From: Acutalibacter muris
GTDB lineage: Bacteria; Bacillota; Clostridia; Oscillospirales; Acutalibacteraceae
NCBI RefSeq assembly: GCF_002201475.1
Contig: NZ_CP021422.1
Span: forward strand, 2,356,001-2,420,000
Reading direction: 5' to 3'
Length of the DNA stretch: 64,000 bases
Part shown: positions 53,649 through 63,577 of the stretch, piece by piece
How the letters are laid out: every line of letters begins with the position of its first letter
How positions within the stretch are numbered: the first letter of the stretch is position 1
Translations under genes and position numbers: made by a program
The notes under the pieces: generated by a model
The model's database searches: none
Told to the model about the DNA's origin: nothing
The model's input: only the letters and a program-made list of their open reading frames with translations

Positions 53649-54568
53649 TGGGAATGAGCTTTCATAGTATAGGATATCTGTTTAAAGAGGGCATAAAGGG
53701 CTTGTGGAAAAACCGCACTATGAGCATCGCGTCTATCTGTGTGCTTATTTCCTGCCTTTTGATGACAGGCATCGCGGGGCTGATATCCCTGAACTTGAGC
53801 TCCACCATGCATGGGATAGAGAGCAACAACACCGTAACTGTATTCCTGGAGAACGGCCTTCCCTCCCTGACCGCCGTGCAGATAGGCGAGCAGCTGCGCG
53901 CCCTGGACAACGTGAGTGAGTGTACCTTCGTGCCCAAGGAGGACGGATTGAAAAACGTTATCGGCGGCATGGACACCGAACACGACAGCGACCTTTTCGC
54001 CGCCCTGGGCGAGGACAACCCCCTGCCGGATGCCTACACCATATCCCTGTCGGACCTTAGCCGTTACGAGGAGACCCTGGCCACCATCACGGCCATAGAG
54101 GGCGTGGACAAGACCAACAATATCAGCTCGGTGGTGGAGAAGCTCAACGACCTGGACCGGCTGGTGCGCTATGTGAGCCTTGCCATACTGGTGGTGCTGG
54201 GTCTGGTTTCGCTGTTTATCATATCGAATACCCTAAAGGTGACGATATTTTCCCGGCGCATGGAGATAAACATCATGAAATCCGTGGGCGCTACCAACGG
54301 TTTCGTGCGCGTGCCGTTCATAGTGGAGGGCGTGCTGATCGGCGTGTTCTCGGGGGTCATATCGGCCACGGCGCTATATTTCGGTTACGACAAGGCTGTA
54401 GAGGTGGTGTACGGGATAGTGAAATTCCTTAATATTATCGACCTCCGCCCCTATGGACTGACCTTGTACATAGCCTATGTGCTGGTGGGGATGCTGTTCG
54501 GCGTAATGGGCGGCGTGATCTCCATACGCCGGTATCTGAAAAAAGAGGGCGAGAACGCTATCGTTTAA
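53648..54568 (+). CDS. ftsX: Cell-division permease FtsX
   Basis: A 306-residue FtsX: N-terminal helix (TMSIASICVLISCLLMTGIAGLI), an extracellular loop of about 130 residues that binds hydrolases or their activators (TVTVFLENGLPSLTAVQIGEQL), then three TM helices with VGATNGFVRVPFIVEGVLIG and a C-terminal ISIRRYLKKE. Coupled to ftsE. Confidence 0.95.
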   Translation: MGMSFHSIGYLFKEGIKGLWKNRTMSIASICVLISCLLMTGIAGLISLNLSSTMHGIESNNTVTVFLENGLPSLTAVQIGEQLRALDNVSECTFVPKEDGLKNVIGGMDTEHDSDLFAALGEDNPLPDAYTISLSDLSRYEETLATITAIEGVDKTNNISSVVEKLNDLDRLVRYVSLAILVVLGLVSLFIISNTLKVTIFSRRMEINIMKSVGATNGFVRVPFIVEGVLIGVFSGVISATALYFGYDKAVEVVYGIVKFLNIIDLRPYGLTLYIAYVLVGMLFGVMGGVISIRRYLKKEGENAIV

Positions 54569-54603
54569 TTACAGAAAAACCCGGAAAAAATCGAAATTAC
54601 CTC

Positions 54604-54632
54604 TTGACAAAAGGCGCAAAATGCCTTATAAT
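54604..54632 (+). promoter_or_regulatory. Consensus promoter of the tRNA-Asp/tRNA-Thr unit
   Basis: TTGACA (54604-54609), 17 bases, TATAAT (54627-54632), 48 bases before tRNA-Asp. Confidence 0.82.
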
Positions 54633-54680
54633 TATAAATGTCGCTTGACTGAGCATGAGTTCATAAACTACTTAACTGAT

Positions 54681-54757
54681 GGCCCGGTAGTTCAGTTGGT
54701 TAGAACGCTAGCCTGTCACGCTAGAGGTCGACGGTTCGAGCCCGTTCCGGGTCGCCA
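54681..54757 (+). tRNA. tRNA-Asp(GTC)
   Basis: 77-base cloverleaf: acceptor GGCCCGG/CCGGGTC, anticodon loop CTGTCAC (GTC), T-arm ACGGTTCGAGCCCGT, encoded CCA. Confidence 0.96.
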
Positions 54758-54778
54758 AGAGTTCGCCTGGCGAACTCT
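54758..54778 (+). repeat. 21-base palindrome between the two tRNAs
   Basis: AGAGTTCGCC and GGCGAACTCT flank a single T. It forms a tight hairpin in the tRNA precursor, perhaps a processing signal. No T-run follows, so it is not a terminator. Confidence 0.6.
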
Positions 54779-54781
54779 CAT

Positions 54782-54857
54782 GCTGCTATGGCTCAGGTGG
54801 TAGAGCACATCCTTGGTAAGGATGAGGTCTCCAGTTCGAATCTGGATAGCAGCTCCA
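54782..54857 (+). tRNA. tRNA-Thr(GGT)
   Basis: 76-base cloverleaf: acceptor GCTGCTA/TAGCAGC, anticodon loop TTGGTAA (GGT), T-arm CCAGTTCGAATCTGG, encoded CCA. Its 3' end faces the integrase C remnant, the geometry seen at tRNA-Tyr for A and B. Confidence 0.96.
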
Positions 54858-54858
54858 C

Positions 54859-54898
54859 AAAACCCCCGTAAGACTGCGGTCTGCGGGGGTTTTGCTTT
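54859..54898 (+). terminator. Terminator after tRNA-Thr(GGT)
   Basis: AAAACCCCCG and CGGGGGTTTT flank an inner GACTGCGGTC hairpin; T-rich GCTTTG follows. Confidence 0.8.
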
Positions 54899-54925
54899 GT
54901 CTGAAAAAGCCTCTAAAATCGTGTC

Positions 54926-55000
54926 TGACCCACACCGTGACCCACACGCCGAAATAAGCGGAAACGGCTGGAGACTTCTGGGTAGGAAGTTCCAGCCGTT
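54926..55000 (-). repeat. Integrase 3' flank, copy C: doublet plus hairpin
   Basis: On the minus strand the order equals A and B: hairpin AACGGCTGGA/TCCAGCCGTT (54963-55000), then GTGTGGGTCA at 54938-54947 and 54926-54935, a 12-bp period. Confidence 0.75.
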
Positions 55001-55021
55001 CTGCCCTTTTTTGACCCACAT

Positions 55022-55245
55022 TCACCTGACCTGCTGCATGAAGCTCCCCATCTTCTCTGCGGCCTGTTCTTGTTTTTGGCGGGTGGCGTGGGTGTAGGTT
55101 CTAAGGGTGAACCCGGCATCGTAGTGTCCAAGCATACTGCTGACAGTCTTTACATCTACACCATTTTGGAGTGCCGTTGTGGCGAATGTGTGACGCAACT
55201 CATCCAATGTCAAGCCCAGACTAAGAAAAAGTTTCCAAAACTTGA
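55022..55245 (-). pseudogene. Integrase C, C-terminal remnant
   Basis: Only the last 70 or so residues survive: LDELRHTFATTALQNG, GHYDAGFTLRTYTHATRQKQEQAAEKMG with LRH box, second His and Tyr nucleophile, near-identical to A and B. The N-terminal and core-binding parts and the first catalytic Arg are gone, cut by the junction with the serine-recombinase cluster at about 55245-55260. Confidence 0.85.
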
Positions 55246-55253
55246 ACTTTTTT

Positions 55254-56795
55254 TTACATTGCAGCGCTATTTCCATCCAAAAACCGCAGCTTAATCTCTA
55301 ACCTCCCTCCCGGAAAGACCGTCACACGCTCCAACAAATCTCCAATCCGTTCCTTGGTCAGCACCTCCGTGTCAGCCAGCTCCCGGTATTTATCGATAAA
55401 CTCAGAATCGCCGGAATCACATACCGCAGACTGCCCGCTCAAATCTTTCTCTGCGTCACGCGCCTGTTCAAGCCTTTCCATCAGAACAGCCTTTTGACTT
55501 GAATAAACTGGTTTCGTCAGCCGACCGTCCACATAACCCTCATAGAGCTTTGTAATCTCAGCCGACAGAATTTCCTGTTCAGCCCGGCACTCCTGCAACT
55601 TTTGCCGTAGCTCCTTGGCCTGTTTCTCCCGCATTTCCGTTTGTTGAACGGCAATCTTTGCCAAGTCAGCCGCAAGGCGGGCCTGTTGGAGAATTGCCTC
55701 GGAAACAGCCGCCAGGATATCGCTTTCCAGAATCTTCTCCCCATAGCAGCCCAGCCCCGGTACTGTCCTCGGCCTTTGGCAGAGGTAGTACCGTTCCTTT
55801 TGACCGCGCGGAACAATAGCATATCCGCACACGCCGCAAATCACCTTTTTGCTGAGAGGGTCGTTGCGCATAACGTGCTTTTCGTGCTTTTGCTTGCCAA
55901 GCCGTTCTTGGACCGCTTCAAACAGTCCCTTTGATACCAGCGGCTCATGGCAATCCTCCACCACGATTCTGTCCTCAAAATCAGCAGTCAGCTGCTGGTG
56001 CGCTCCGATTTGAGGCCGCACCCGCTTTCCGTAAACAAAACAGCCGATATATTGGCGGTCGCGGAGAATCGTATAGATTGTGCCAGTATTCCAATGCTCG
56101 TTACACCAGTTTGCGTGTTCACTGGAAGTATCCTTTTTGCTCCGCGAAGGCGGAGCAATTCCCTCGCAATTGAGGATTCTCGCCGTGGTTTCGATGCTGT
56201 TGCCATCTGCCACAAGGGAGAAGATTTTTCTCACGACATCAGCGGTTTTGGGGTCGGGAATCAGCCTGTGCCGGTCTTTGGGGTCCTTCATATAGCCAAA
56301 GGGGGCAACCGGGTTGATATTTACCCCGCGCTTTGCCAGCCGCTGTTTTGCGGTCTTGACTTTTTTTGATGCGTCCCGGCTGTACATATCATAAATCAGC
56401 GCCCGGAACGATGTGCCCAGACTGTAAATATCCTCCCGGCGGCTGCTGTCGAAATGGTCGTTCACGGCAATAAACCGCACATTTAGAAACGGAAACACAC
56501 GGGTGATGTAGTTTCCGACGGTAATGTAGTCCCTTCCAAAGCGCGAGAGGTCTTTTACCATGATGCACTGTATCTCTCCTCTTTTCGCCTGCTCTAGCAG
56601 CTCCTTAACGGCGGGCCGGTCGAAGTTTTTACCGCTCCAGCCATCATCGCAGAACTCTGCCACGTTTGCACCGAAAAAGTCCGGCATATTGTGGATATGA
56701 TGGAGCAGGAGGTTCCTCTGATTGGAGATACTTTCGAATTCTGACACCCCATCGTTATCCTCGCCGGAGAGGCGCAGATATATGGCAACCGTCAC
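55254..56795 (-). CDS. Large serine recombinase 3 of 3
   Basis: A 513-residue TnpX/TndX-type recombinase. The resolvase domain (1-150) has nucleophile Ser10 in YLRLSGEDND, then KDLSRFGRDYITVG; the Recombinase domain (about 165-280) is followed by a zinc ribbon (CGVCGYAIVPRGQKERYYLC) and a coiled coil (about 370-450). Such enzymes integrate and excise conjugative elements. It overlaps recombinase 2 by 4 bases. Its end abuts the disrupted integrase C. Confidence 0.93.
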   Translation of the reverse strand: MTVAIYLRLSGEDNDGVSEFESISNQRNLLLHHIHNMPDFFGANVAEFCDDGWSGKNFDRPAVKELLEQAKRGEIQCIMVKDLSRFGRDYITVGNYITRVFPFLNVRFIAVNDHFDSSRREDIYSLGTSFRALIYDMYSRDASKKVKTAKQRLAKRGVNINPVAPFGYMKDPKDRHRLIPDPKTADVVRKIFSLVADGNSIETTARILNCEGIAPPSRSKKDTSSEHANWCNEHWNTGTIYTILRDRQYIGCFVYGKRVRPQIGAHQQLTADFEDRIVVEDCHEPLVSKGLFEAVQERLGKQKHEKHVMRNDPLSKKVICGVCGYAIVPRGQKERYYLCQRPRTVPGLGCYGEKILESDILAAVSEAILQQARLAADLAKIAVQQTEMREKQAKELRQKLQECRAEQEILSAEITKLYEGYVDGRLTKPVYSSQKAVLMERLEQARDAEKDLSGQSAVCDSGDSEFIDKYRELADTEVLTKERIGDLLERVTVFPGGRLEIKLRFLDGNSAAM

Positions 56796-58483
56796 TGCTC
56801 CCCGCCCCCTTTCCAGAAGCGGGACACCTCCGCGAATTCATCCTGATAGACCAGTTTGAGCTCCAGCCTGCTGTCATCGTACACGTCAATACCGGCAATT
56901 AAAGCGTGGATCAGTTCTTCGGATAATTCCGCGCCCTGATAGTCCCTGCATACCTTAAACATGGGGTTCTGCGGGCCGTAGCGCTCCAGCGACCGGCGTT
57001 CAGTCTCCAACTCAGCCATCTGCCTGTCAAATCCGGCGCACTGCTCCCGGTAGTGGGCTTTCATGGAGGCATATTCCTCCCGCGATATAACCCCTTCCGC
57101 AAGATTTTGATAGAGGCCCTCCAAGAGCTTCTTGCTGCGGGATTGAGCCTGCTGTGCCTGTTGTATCCGGCGGTCGATATCAATATGCTTTTTTGCAGAC
57201 ACGGCTGCGCACTCCCGCAAAACCATTTCTTCCAAGCGGGCAACCGCCGTTAAATGCTGCTCAATTTGGACGCGCACAACCTCAAGCAGTGCCGATTCTT
57301 TCAGGTTTTTCGGGGTGCAGGCCGAGGGCATTTTTATATGGGTCGTGCATTTGTAGCTGTAATAATATACCCTGCCGTTTGCGGTCCGATTGTACACATG
57401 GCGGCGGCACATGGCCTTTCCGCAGTCGCCGCAATGGATAATCTTTTTGAACAGATTGGGGGTTTTTAGCTCGTCACCCTTGCCGGTCATTGCCTGATAA
57501 TCTGCCTTGCTCTGCTCAGCCATGCCCTGGGCCTCTGCGAACATTTCCTCGCTGACCAGCGGCTCATGGGTATCTCGCACGACGCGCCATTCCTCCGGCG
57601 GGGCGTAACGGTCTTTTCGCGCTTGTTTGTAAGACGCTTGGGTGCGCTTTCCCTGGACTAAGTGGCCCAGGTAGACCTCATTGTTCAGAAGGGTTTTGAT
57701 GTTCCAGGTGGTCCATAGGGTGTCCCGATAAATTTCCCTTTGCGAGAAACCCATTTTGTAAAGATATGCTCCCGGGGACAACACGCCGTTATCATTGAGG
57801 GCGCAGGCGATCCGGCGATAGCCCATGCCTTCCAAACGCATTTTGAAAATGCTCTGGACAATAGGGGCTGTTTCCGGGTTGATTACCAGCTTATTGTGAT
57901 TCTCCGGGGATTTCGCGTAGCCGTAGGGCGCGGCTGGCCCGTGAAAATGGCCTTGCAGTTCCATGGCCTTGATGGCAGTTGACACCTTTCGGGAAATATC
58001 CCGGCTGTAGGTTTCGTTGAGAATGTTCGTCAGCGGTACAATGTACCCCTCATTTTGCCCCTTGGAGGCCGTGTCAAAGCTGTCGTTGACCGCAACAAAC
58101 CGCACGTCCAGATAAGGAAAAATCCGCTCCAAGTAGTTGCCGGTTTCCTTGTAGTTTCGTCCAAACCTGGACAGGTCCTTCACCACAATGCAGTCGATTT
58201 TCCCGGCACGGATATCCTCCATCAGCAGGTCGAACTCCGGGCGCTGGAAGTTGGTCCCGGTGCGTCCGTTGTCGCAGTATAGGCCGCAAAGCTGCATATC
58301 CGTTTGAGAGTCAATATAGCCCAGCACTAGCTCCTTTTGTGCCTCAATGGTGTCAGCACCCGGCTTACCACTGTCCTCCACCGAGAGCCGAATATAGGCC
58401 CCGGTTTTGTACACTTTTTGAGTGACTATTTGCTCATCGGGCCCAGAAGCCAGTGGGTTTACCTTGCGTTTCGTCCTCGCCAC
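56792..58483 (-). CDS. Large serine recombinase 2 of 3
   Basis: A 563-residue serine recombinase. Resolvase domain with Ser in YIRLSVEDSGK and KDLSRFGRNYKETGNYLE, Recombinase domain, zinc ribbon (CGDCGKAMCRRHVYNR, then C), and a coiled coil near 420-500. The GTG start directly follows the stop of the upstream recombinase. The three genes overlap or touch and form one operon. Confidence 0.93.
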   Translation of the reverse strand: MARTKRKVNPLASGPDEQIVTQKVYKTGAYIRLSVEDSGKPGADTIEAQKELVLGYIDSQTDMQLCGLYCDNGRTGTNFQRPEFDLLMEDIRAGKIDCIVVKDLSRFGRNYKETGNYLERIFPYLDVRFVAVNDSFDTASKGQNEGYIVPLTNILNETYSRDISRKVSTAIKAMELQGHFHGPAAPYGYAKSPENHNKLVINPETAPIVQSIFKMRLEGMGYRRIACALNDNGVLSPGAYLYKMGFSQREIYRDTLWTTWNIKTLLNNEVYLGHLVQGKRTQASYKQARKDRYAPPEEWRVVRDTHEPLVSEEMFAEAQGMAEQSKADYQAMTGKGDELKTPNLFKKIIHCGDCGKAMCRRHVYNRTANGRVYYYSYKCTTHIKMPSACTPKNLKESALLEVVRVQIEQHLTAVARLEEMVLRECAAVSAKKHIDIDRRIQQAQQAQSRSKKLLEGLYQNLAEGVISREEYASMKAHYREQCAGFDRQMAELETERRSLERYGPQNPMFKVCRDYQGAELSEELIHALIAGIDVYDDSRLELKLVYQDEFAEVSRFWKGGGEQ

Positions 58484-59713
58484 TCAAACCGCCTCCTTTT
58501 CAGAAAGCAGCTTTCGGGCCCGGGCCACTAGCTCTGCCTGCCACTCGAACTCATTGTGCCAGCGGAAGACTATCTCCACCCGGCGGTCGCGGAAAATCAG
58601 TACCCGCTCTATCAAGGTGACAACGATTCTGCGGTCAAGGGACACGATATTTCGGTGCTTTATAAACTGTTCTATCCAATGCTTGTTCGAGGAATTATCC
58701 AACTCCCGGCCCATTTCCTCCCGCAGAAACTCAGCCTGTTCCTCGGCCTGGGACAGCCGGTCCTGGTAGGCGCTTTTCAGCTCCTGGTACTCGTTCTTGT
58801 CAATGATACCGTCCGCAAGATTCTCATATAGCGAACGGAGAAGTTTCTGGCAGCGGTCGATTTCCTCTTGCTGATTGGCAAGCCGGGCCCGGATTTTCTG
58901 CACCTTCGCCTGCTGGAGCTTGGCAGCGTCGGTCAGCTCCATAAGCTCGGAGAGGTCTATAACCTCCCGGATATGTACCTGCAATGCTGCTAAGACAATT
59001 TCCTCCAGCGCCTCCACCCGCAGAGAGTGGGGGTGGCACTCTTTTCTGTCCTTATGCGCCCCGCAGACAAAGTAAATGTACTTTTTCCTGCCGGAGGGCA
59101 CGGTCTTGCGTACCATCGGCCCGCCGCACTCCCCGCAGTAGACCATGCCGGAGAACAACTCCACCGGCTGGCCTACCTCGGCGGTGCGGGTGTCCATAGC
59201 AAGGACCCGCCGGGTCGTTTCAAAGTCGCACTTGCTGATAATCGGCTCGTGGCAGTTCTCCACCACCGCCCACTGGTCCCGGGGCTTATGCACCAGGCGC
59301 TTGACCCGGTAGCTGGGAGTCGTCACCCGGCCCTGCTCCAAAACGCCGGTATAGACAGGGTTCTTGAGAATTCTCAGCACCATTCCGGCGCTCCATCTTG
59401 AATGTTCCTTGACACGGAAAGCGGTGGTATAGCGCATACCCTGGGACAGCTTGTAGTCCATGGGAGTGGGGATTCCGCCGACGTTCAGCCGGGCGGCAAT
59501 GTCGATGGCGCTGATACCGTCCAGTTTCCAGTTGAAAATATCCCGCACCACGTCTGCGGCAAAATCGTCAATCACCAGCTTGTGGTGGTCAACAGGGTCC
59601 TTTTTGTAGCCGAAAACGGCAAAGGAGCCGATGAAATCCCCGCGCTGGCGTTTGATCTCAAGCTGGCTCCGAATCTTTATGGACGTGTCCCGGCAGTATG
59701 CCTCGTTGAACAC
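58484..59713 (-). pseudogene. Large serine recombinase 1 of 3, catalytic domain lost
   Basis: 409 residues starting at FNEAYCRDTSIKIRSQLE, which lies just after the resolvase domain in relatives. The first 130 or so residues with the nucleophile Ser are missing, and an in-frame TAA lies just upstream, so the gene was cut at about 59713. The Recombinase domain, zinc ribbon (CGECGGPMV) and coiled coil remain. It may still bind DNA but cannot catalyse exchange. The sequence from here to 59840 holds no gene. Confidence 0.85.
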
Positions 59714-59839
59714 AGGTTATTGGGGAAAGGGAAAGCAAACAGGCAAAAATCCAGTATTCATGCGGGTTTGCGGCGAGATGGCTCTCAAAAGCTAACCTCA
59801 CAAAAGACAGATTATTGCACAATCACATATCGTTTCTAA

Positions 59840-59876
59840 GGGAGAATGTTGATTCCGGTCACATTCTCCCTTTTTT
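59840..59876 (+). terminator. Intrinsic terminator or attenuator ahead of parA remnant
   Basis: GGGAGAATGT pairs with ACATTCTCCC, then TTTTTT, 25 bases before the parA start. It would stop upstream transcription. Confidence 0.75.
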
Positions 59877-59901
59877 CATACCAAGAAACGAGGTGATTAT
59901 C

Positions 59902-60315
59902 TTGAACACGCAAATCATCGCCATCGCAAACCAGAAAGGCGGTGTGGGCAAGACCACAACCTGTGCCAACTTAGGGATAGGACTGGCGCAGGCCGGAAAG
60001 AAAGTGCTTCTCATTGACGGGGACCCGCAAGGGAGCCTGACCATCAGCCTGGGCAATCCCCAGCCGGATAAGCTGCCCTTTACCCTCTCTGACGCGATGG
60101 GCCGTATCCTGACCGATCAGCCGATCCGCCCCGGCGAGGGGATTCTGCGCCACCCGGAGGGTGTGGACCTGATGCCGGCGGATATTCAGCTGTCCGGTAT
60201 GGAGGTGTCGCTGGTAAATGCCATGAGCCGGGAAACGATTCTGCGGCAGTACCTGGATACCGTAAAGGGGCAGTATTCCCATATCCTCATATCCACAGCG
60301 AAAAGGACATTTTGA
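59902..60315 (+). pseudogene. ParA/Soj ATPase, truncated by deletion
   Basis: 137 residues: MNTQIIAIANQKGGVGKTTT (Walker A residues 12-19), VLLIDGDPQGSLT (switch region), EGVDLMPADIQLSGME, then YSHILI. ParA proteins usually have about 260 residues; here the frame leaves the family after residue 130 and ends in STAKRTF, which is the wrong frame of traG. It once partitioned a conjugative element. Start TTG with GAGGTGATTATC. Confidence 0.85.
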
Positions 60316-61457
60316 AGCTGGTGACAACCTTAATCGCCAACACCAAGGGCGAGGGGAAAGCCAGTGACGATTTCTGGGTCAAAGCGGAAACGCTGCTGTA
60401 CTGCGCCCTGATTGGATATATCCACTACGAGGCCCCGGTGGAGGAGCAGAACTTCTCCACCCTGATTGAGTTTATTAACGCGATGGAGGTCCGGGAGGAC
60501 GATGAGGAATACAAAAACCCTGTTGACCTGATGTTTGACGCGCTGGAATCCGAGAAGCCCAACCATTTTGCGGTGCGGCAGTACAAAAAATATAAGCTGG
60601 CGGCGGGCAAAACCGCAAAATCTATACTGATTTCCTGCGGCGCGCGGCTGGCGGTATTCGATATTGCCGAGCTGCGGGAGGTCACAGCCTATGATGAGCT
60701 GGAACTGGACACCCTGGGGGACAAAAAAACCGCCCTGTTCCTTATTATGAGCGATACCGATGACAGCTTTAACTTCCTGATTTCCATGTGCTACACCCAG
60801 CTGTTTAATCTGCTCTGTGAAAAAGCGGATGATGTGTACGGCGGCAGGCTCCCGGTCCATGTGCGCTGCCTGATTGACGAGTGCGCCAACATCGGGCAGA
60901 TTCCAAAGCTGGAAAAGCTGGTAGCCACCATCCGAAGCCGGGAGATTTCCGCCTGTCTGGTATTGCAGGCGCAGTCCCAGCTGAAGGCCATCTACAAGGA
61001 CAACGCCGACACCATCATCGGAAATATGGACACTTCCATCTTTCTGGGCGGCAAGGAACCCACCACCTTAAAGGAGTTAGCCGCCGCCCTGGGAAAAGAA
61101 ACCATTGACACTTACAACACCGGGGAGAGCCGGGGGCGGGAAACCTCCCACTCTCTCAACTATCAGAAATTGGGGAAAGAATTGATGAGCCAGGATGAGC
61201 TTGCGGTTATGGACGGTGGAAAATGTATCCTCCAGCTGCGGGGCGTCCGCCCGTTTTTGTCAGATAAATATGACATCACCAAGCACCCCAATTTCCAGTA
61301 CACCGCCGACGCGGACGATAAGAACGCCTTTGACATTGAAAACTGCTGTGGCACCACTGCGTTGCCTAAACATTTAAGTCTGTCCAGCCCACTGGAAAGC
61401 CCATCATCATTTCGGTGTATTCCGCTGTTTGGTTTGCATTTAGCCCATTCCACATGA
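60291..61457 (+). pseudogene. TraG/VirD4 coupling protein, both ends lost
   Basis: The type IV coupling protein feeds DNA to the conjugation pore. The recognisable part begins HSEKDILKLVTTLIANTKGE (about 60291) and runs through KASDDFWVKAETLLY, VRCLIDECANIGQIPKLEKL (Walker B) and the RSREISACLVLQAQSQLKAIY region to about 61340. The N-terminal TM helices and Walker A are gone through fusion to parA, and the last residues (from about CCGTTALPKH) are antisense methyltransferase sequence. Not functional. Confidence 0.85.
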
Positions 61458-62071
61458 AACGGTAACAGTTGAAAATAGCGTGTCCTCCAGAAATTGTCTT
61501 CCATATACTCACCTGTGAATCCTTGGCAGAACACTTTGTCCATGCCAGAGAATCCGATGCCATGGGCCGAGGCCACAATAACGGTACGGTCGCCGCGAAA
61601 CGGCGTTCCGATAGCGCTGGCAGGAAAACAGTACCACCATACATGACACCCCAGTCTGTCCAGGTCCCGAAGCATTCTCCCGAAAAACCGTCCATTTTCA
61701 CTTGAGAGCAACCCCCGCACATTTTCTCCCACAAGCCATCTTGCGTTTGTATCGCGATACACTCGCAAGAGTTCACTCCACAAATCGCGCACATCATGAG
61801 ATGCCAGACGTTTTCCCGCAGAACTGTGAGGTTGGCACGGAAAGCCTCCTGACACCACCGTGACACTCCTTTGCCCTGTCCGCTCATAAAAACTCTCCTT
61901 TGTCAATGTCCTTATGTCTCGCCAACGAGGCACATCCGGCCAGTGCTTTTCCAGCACCCTTGTGGGATAGTCGGCCCACTCGCATTGGCCTATAGTCTCA
62001 AAGCCCGCCCACTCAGCGGCAAGGTCCAAGCCCCCTATGCCAGTGAAAAGGGAGAGGTGACTTAGATTCAT
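61163..62071 (-). pseudogene. C5 cytosine DNA methyltransferase, C-terminus replaced
   Basis: Residues 1-243 are a C5 methyltransferase: motif I LSLFTGIGGLDLAAEWAG, motif IV SGGFPCQPHSSAGKR with the catalytic Cys79, motif VI GENVRGL, motif VIII-like GDRTVIVASA, and motifs IX-X ending RLKCLGNAVVPQQ. From about 61340 the frame is the antisense of traG. Nearly all catalytic motifs survive, so some activity is conceivable, but the final helix after motif X is gone. It overlaps the 43-residue ORF by 4 bases. Confidence 0.85.
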
Positions 62072-62199
62072 CTGTGTTTCCCCCTCCTATGTACCCGCGA
62101 CCTCGCCCGGCTCTTAGGCTTCTTCTCCGCCTGCCGCTTATGGTACATCTCCTGCTGCAGCAGCCCTGCCCGGCGGGCGTTATTCAGTATCCGGCTCAT
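62068..62199 (-). CDS. Small basic protein coupled to the methyltransferase
   Basis: 43 residues, MSRILNNARRAGLLQQEMYH and then KRQAEKKPKSRARSRVH onward, very rich in Arg/Lys. ATG after GGAGGGATGGCG; its TGA overlaps the methyltransferase ATG. Similar short basic ORFs are common in Tn1549-type elements; function unknown. Confidence 0.5.
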   Translation of the reverse strand: MSRILNNARRAGLLQQEMYHKRQAEKKPKSRARSRVHRRGKHR

Positions 62200-62276
62200 A
62201 GCGCCATCCCTCCAATTCCTCGATCTCCACATAAATCCCCGGCCAATGCCGCCAACTATCCGCGGGGCCGTGGACC

Positions 62277-62651
62277 CTATAATTTCAAAACAGGTATTAT
62301 AACCTTTTCGGAAATCTCCCCCAGGGTGTAGGTATCACGGCCCTCTGCCTTAAGCCGCTGGGAAAACTTGTCCATTTCCACGGCTAACTTGAGCATCTTA
62401 AGCACCCCCACCTCCTCCGGCGTGACCTTCGGCATATCCGGCCCCACCATACAGCCTATGGCCTTAAGGAGGAAGATTTCGCGCCGGAAAGGGTCCATAG
62501 CCTCATACTCTGCCCACACCTCTCTGGCGAATTTCCTGCGGTTCAGCCGGGGCTTGTCCGGGGGAAGCACACCTTCTGCCTGTAGTTCCTTTTTTGCCTG
62601 CGCCCTCATGTCCTTCTCGCGCCGGGTCATGCGTTTTTTCCTGTCCGCCAT
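62277..62651 (-). CDS. Conserved conjugative-element protein, unknown function
   Basis: A 124-residue soluble protein with a Lys/Arg-rich start (MADRKKRMTRREKDMRAQAK) and no known motif that I recognise. ATG preceded by AAGGAG at 9 bases. It lies upstream of the methyltransferase in the same direction; its neighbours suggest element maintenance. Confidence 0.6.
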   Translation of the reverse strand: MADRKKRMTRREKDMRAQAKKELQAEGVLPPDKPRLNRRKFAREVWAEYEAMDPFRREIFLLKAIGCMVGPDMPKVTPEEVGVLKMLKLAVEMDKFSQRLKAEGRDTYTLGEISEKVIIPVLKL

Positions 62652-62850
62652 TTTCTATAAACTCCTTATAAGCCGCTTTATATTGTGATAATAGTTTCAT
62701 ATCATCATTAAATTTGTCGAAAAAGGTATACTTTTTCAGACTGCGCTCTCCGAGCGGTTTTCGCAAAATTTTTTGTGTGAAATGTAGAATCAGTTAATAA
62801 AAAGGTATTGTATTCTCGCAACATATATGTTATAATGACGGAAATTGAGC

Positions 62851-63577
<727 letters not shown>

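Noticed and set aside
62200..62276. Short protein-like frame (GIYVEIEELEGWRYEPDTE) upstream of the 43-residue ORF
   Set aside because: No ATG, GTG or TTG with a ribosome site at a sensible position; possibly the tail of a decayed small gene.
62503..62766. 87-codon minus-strand ORF overlapping the 124-residue element protein
   Set aside because: The second half is the wrong frame of the better-supported gene and no RBS precedes its ATG. The first 40 codons could still be a small gene, but nothing proves it.
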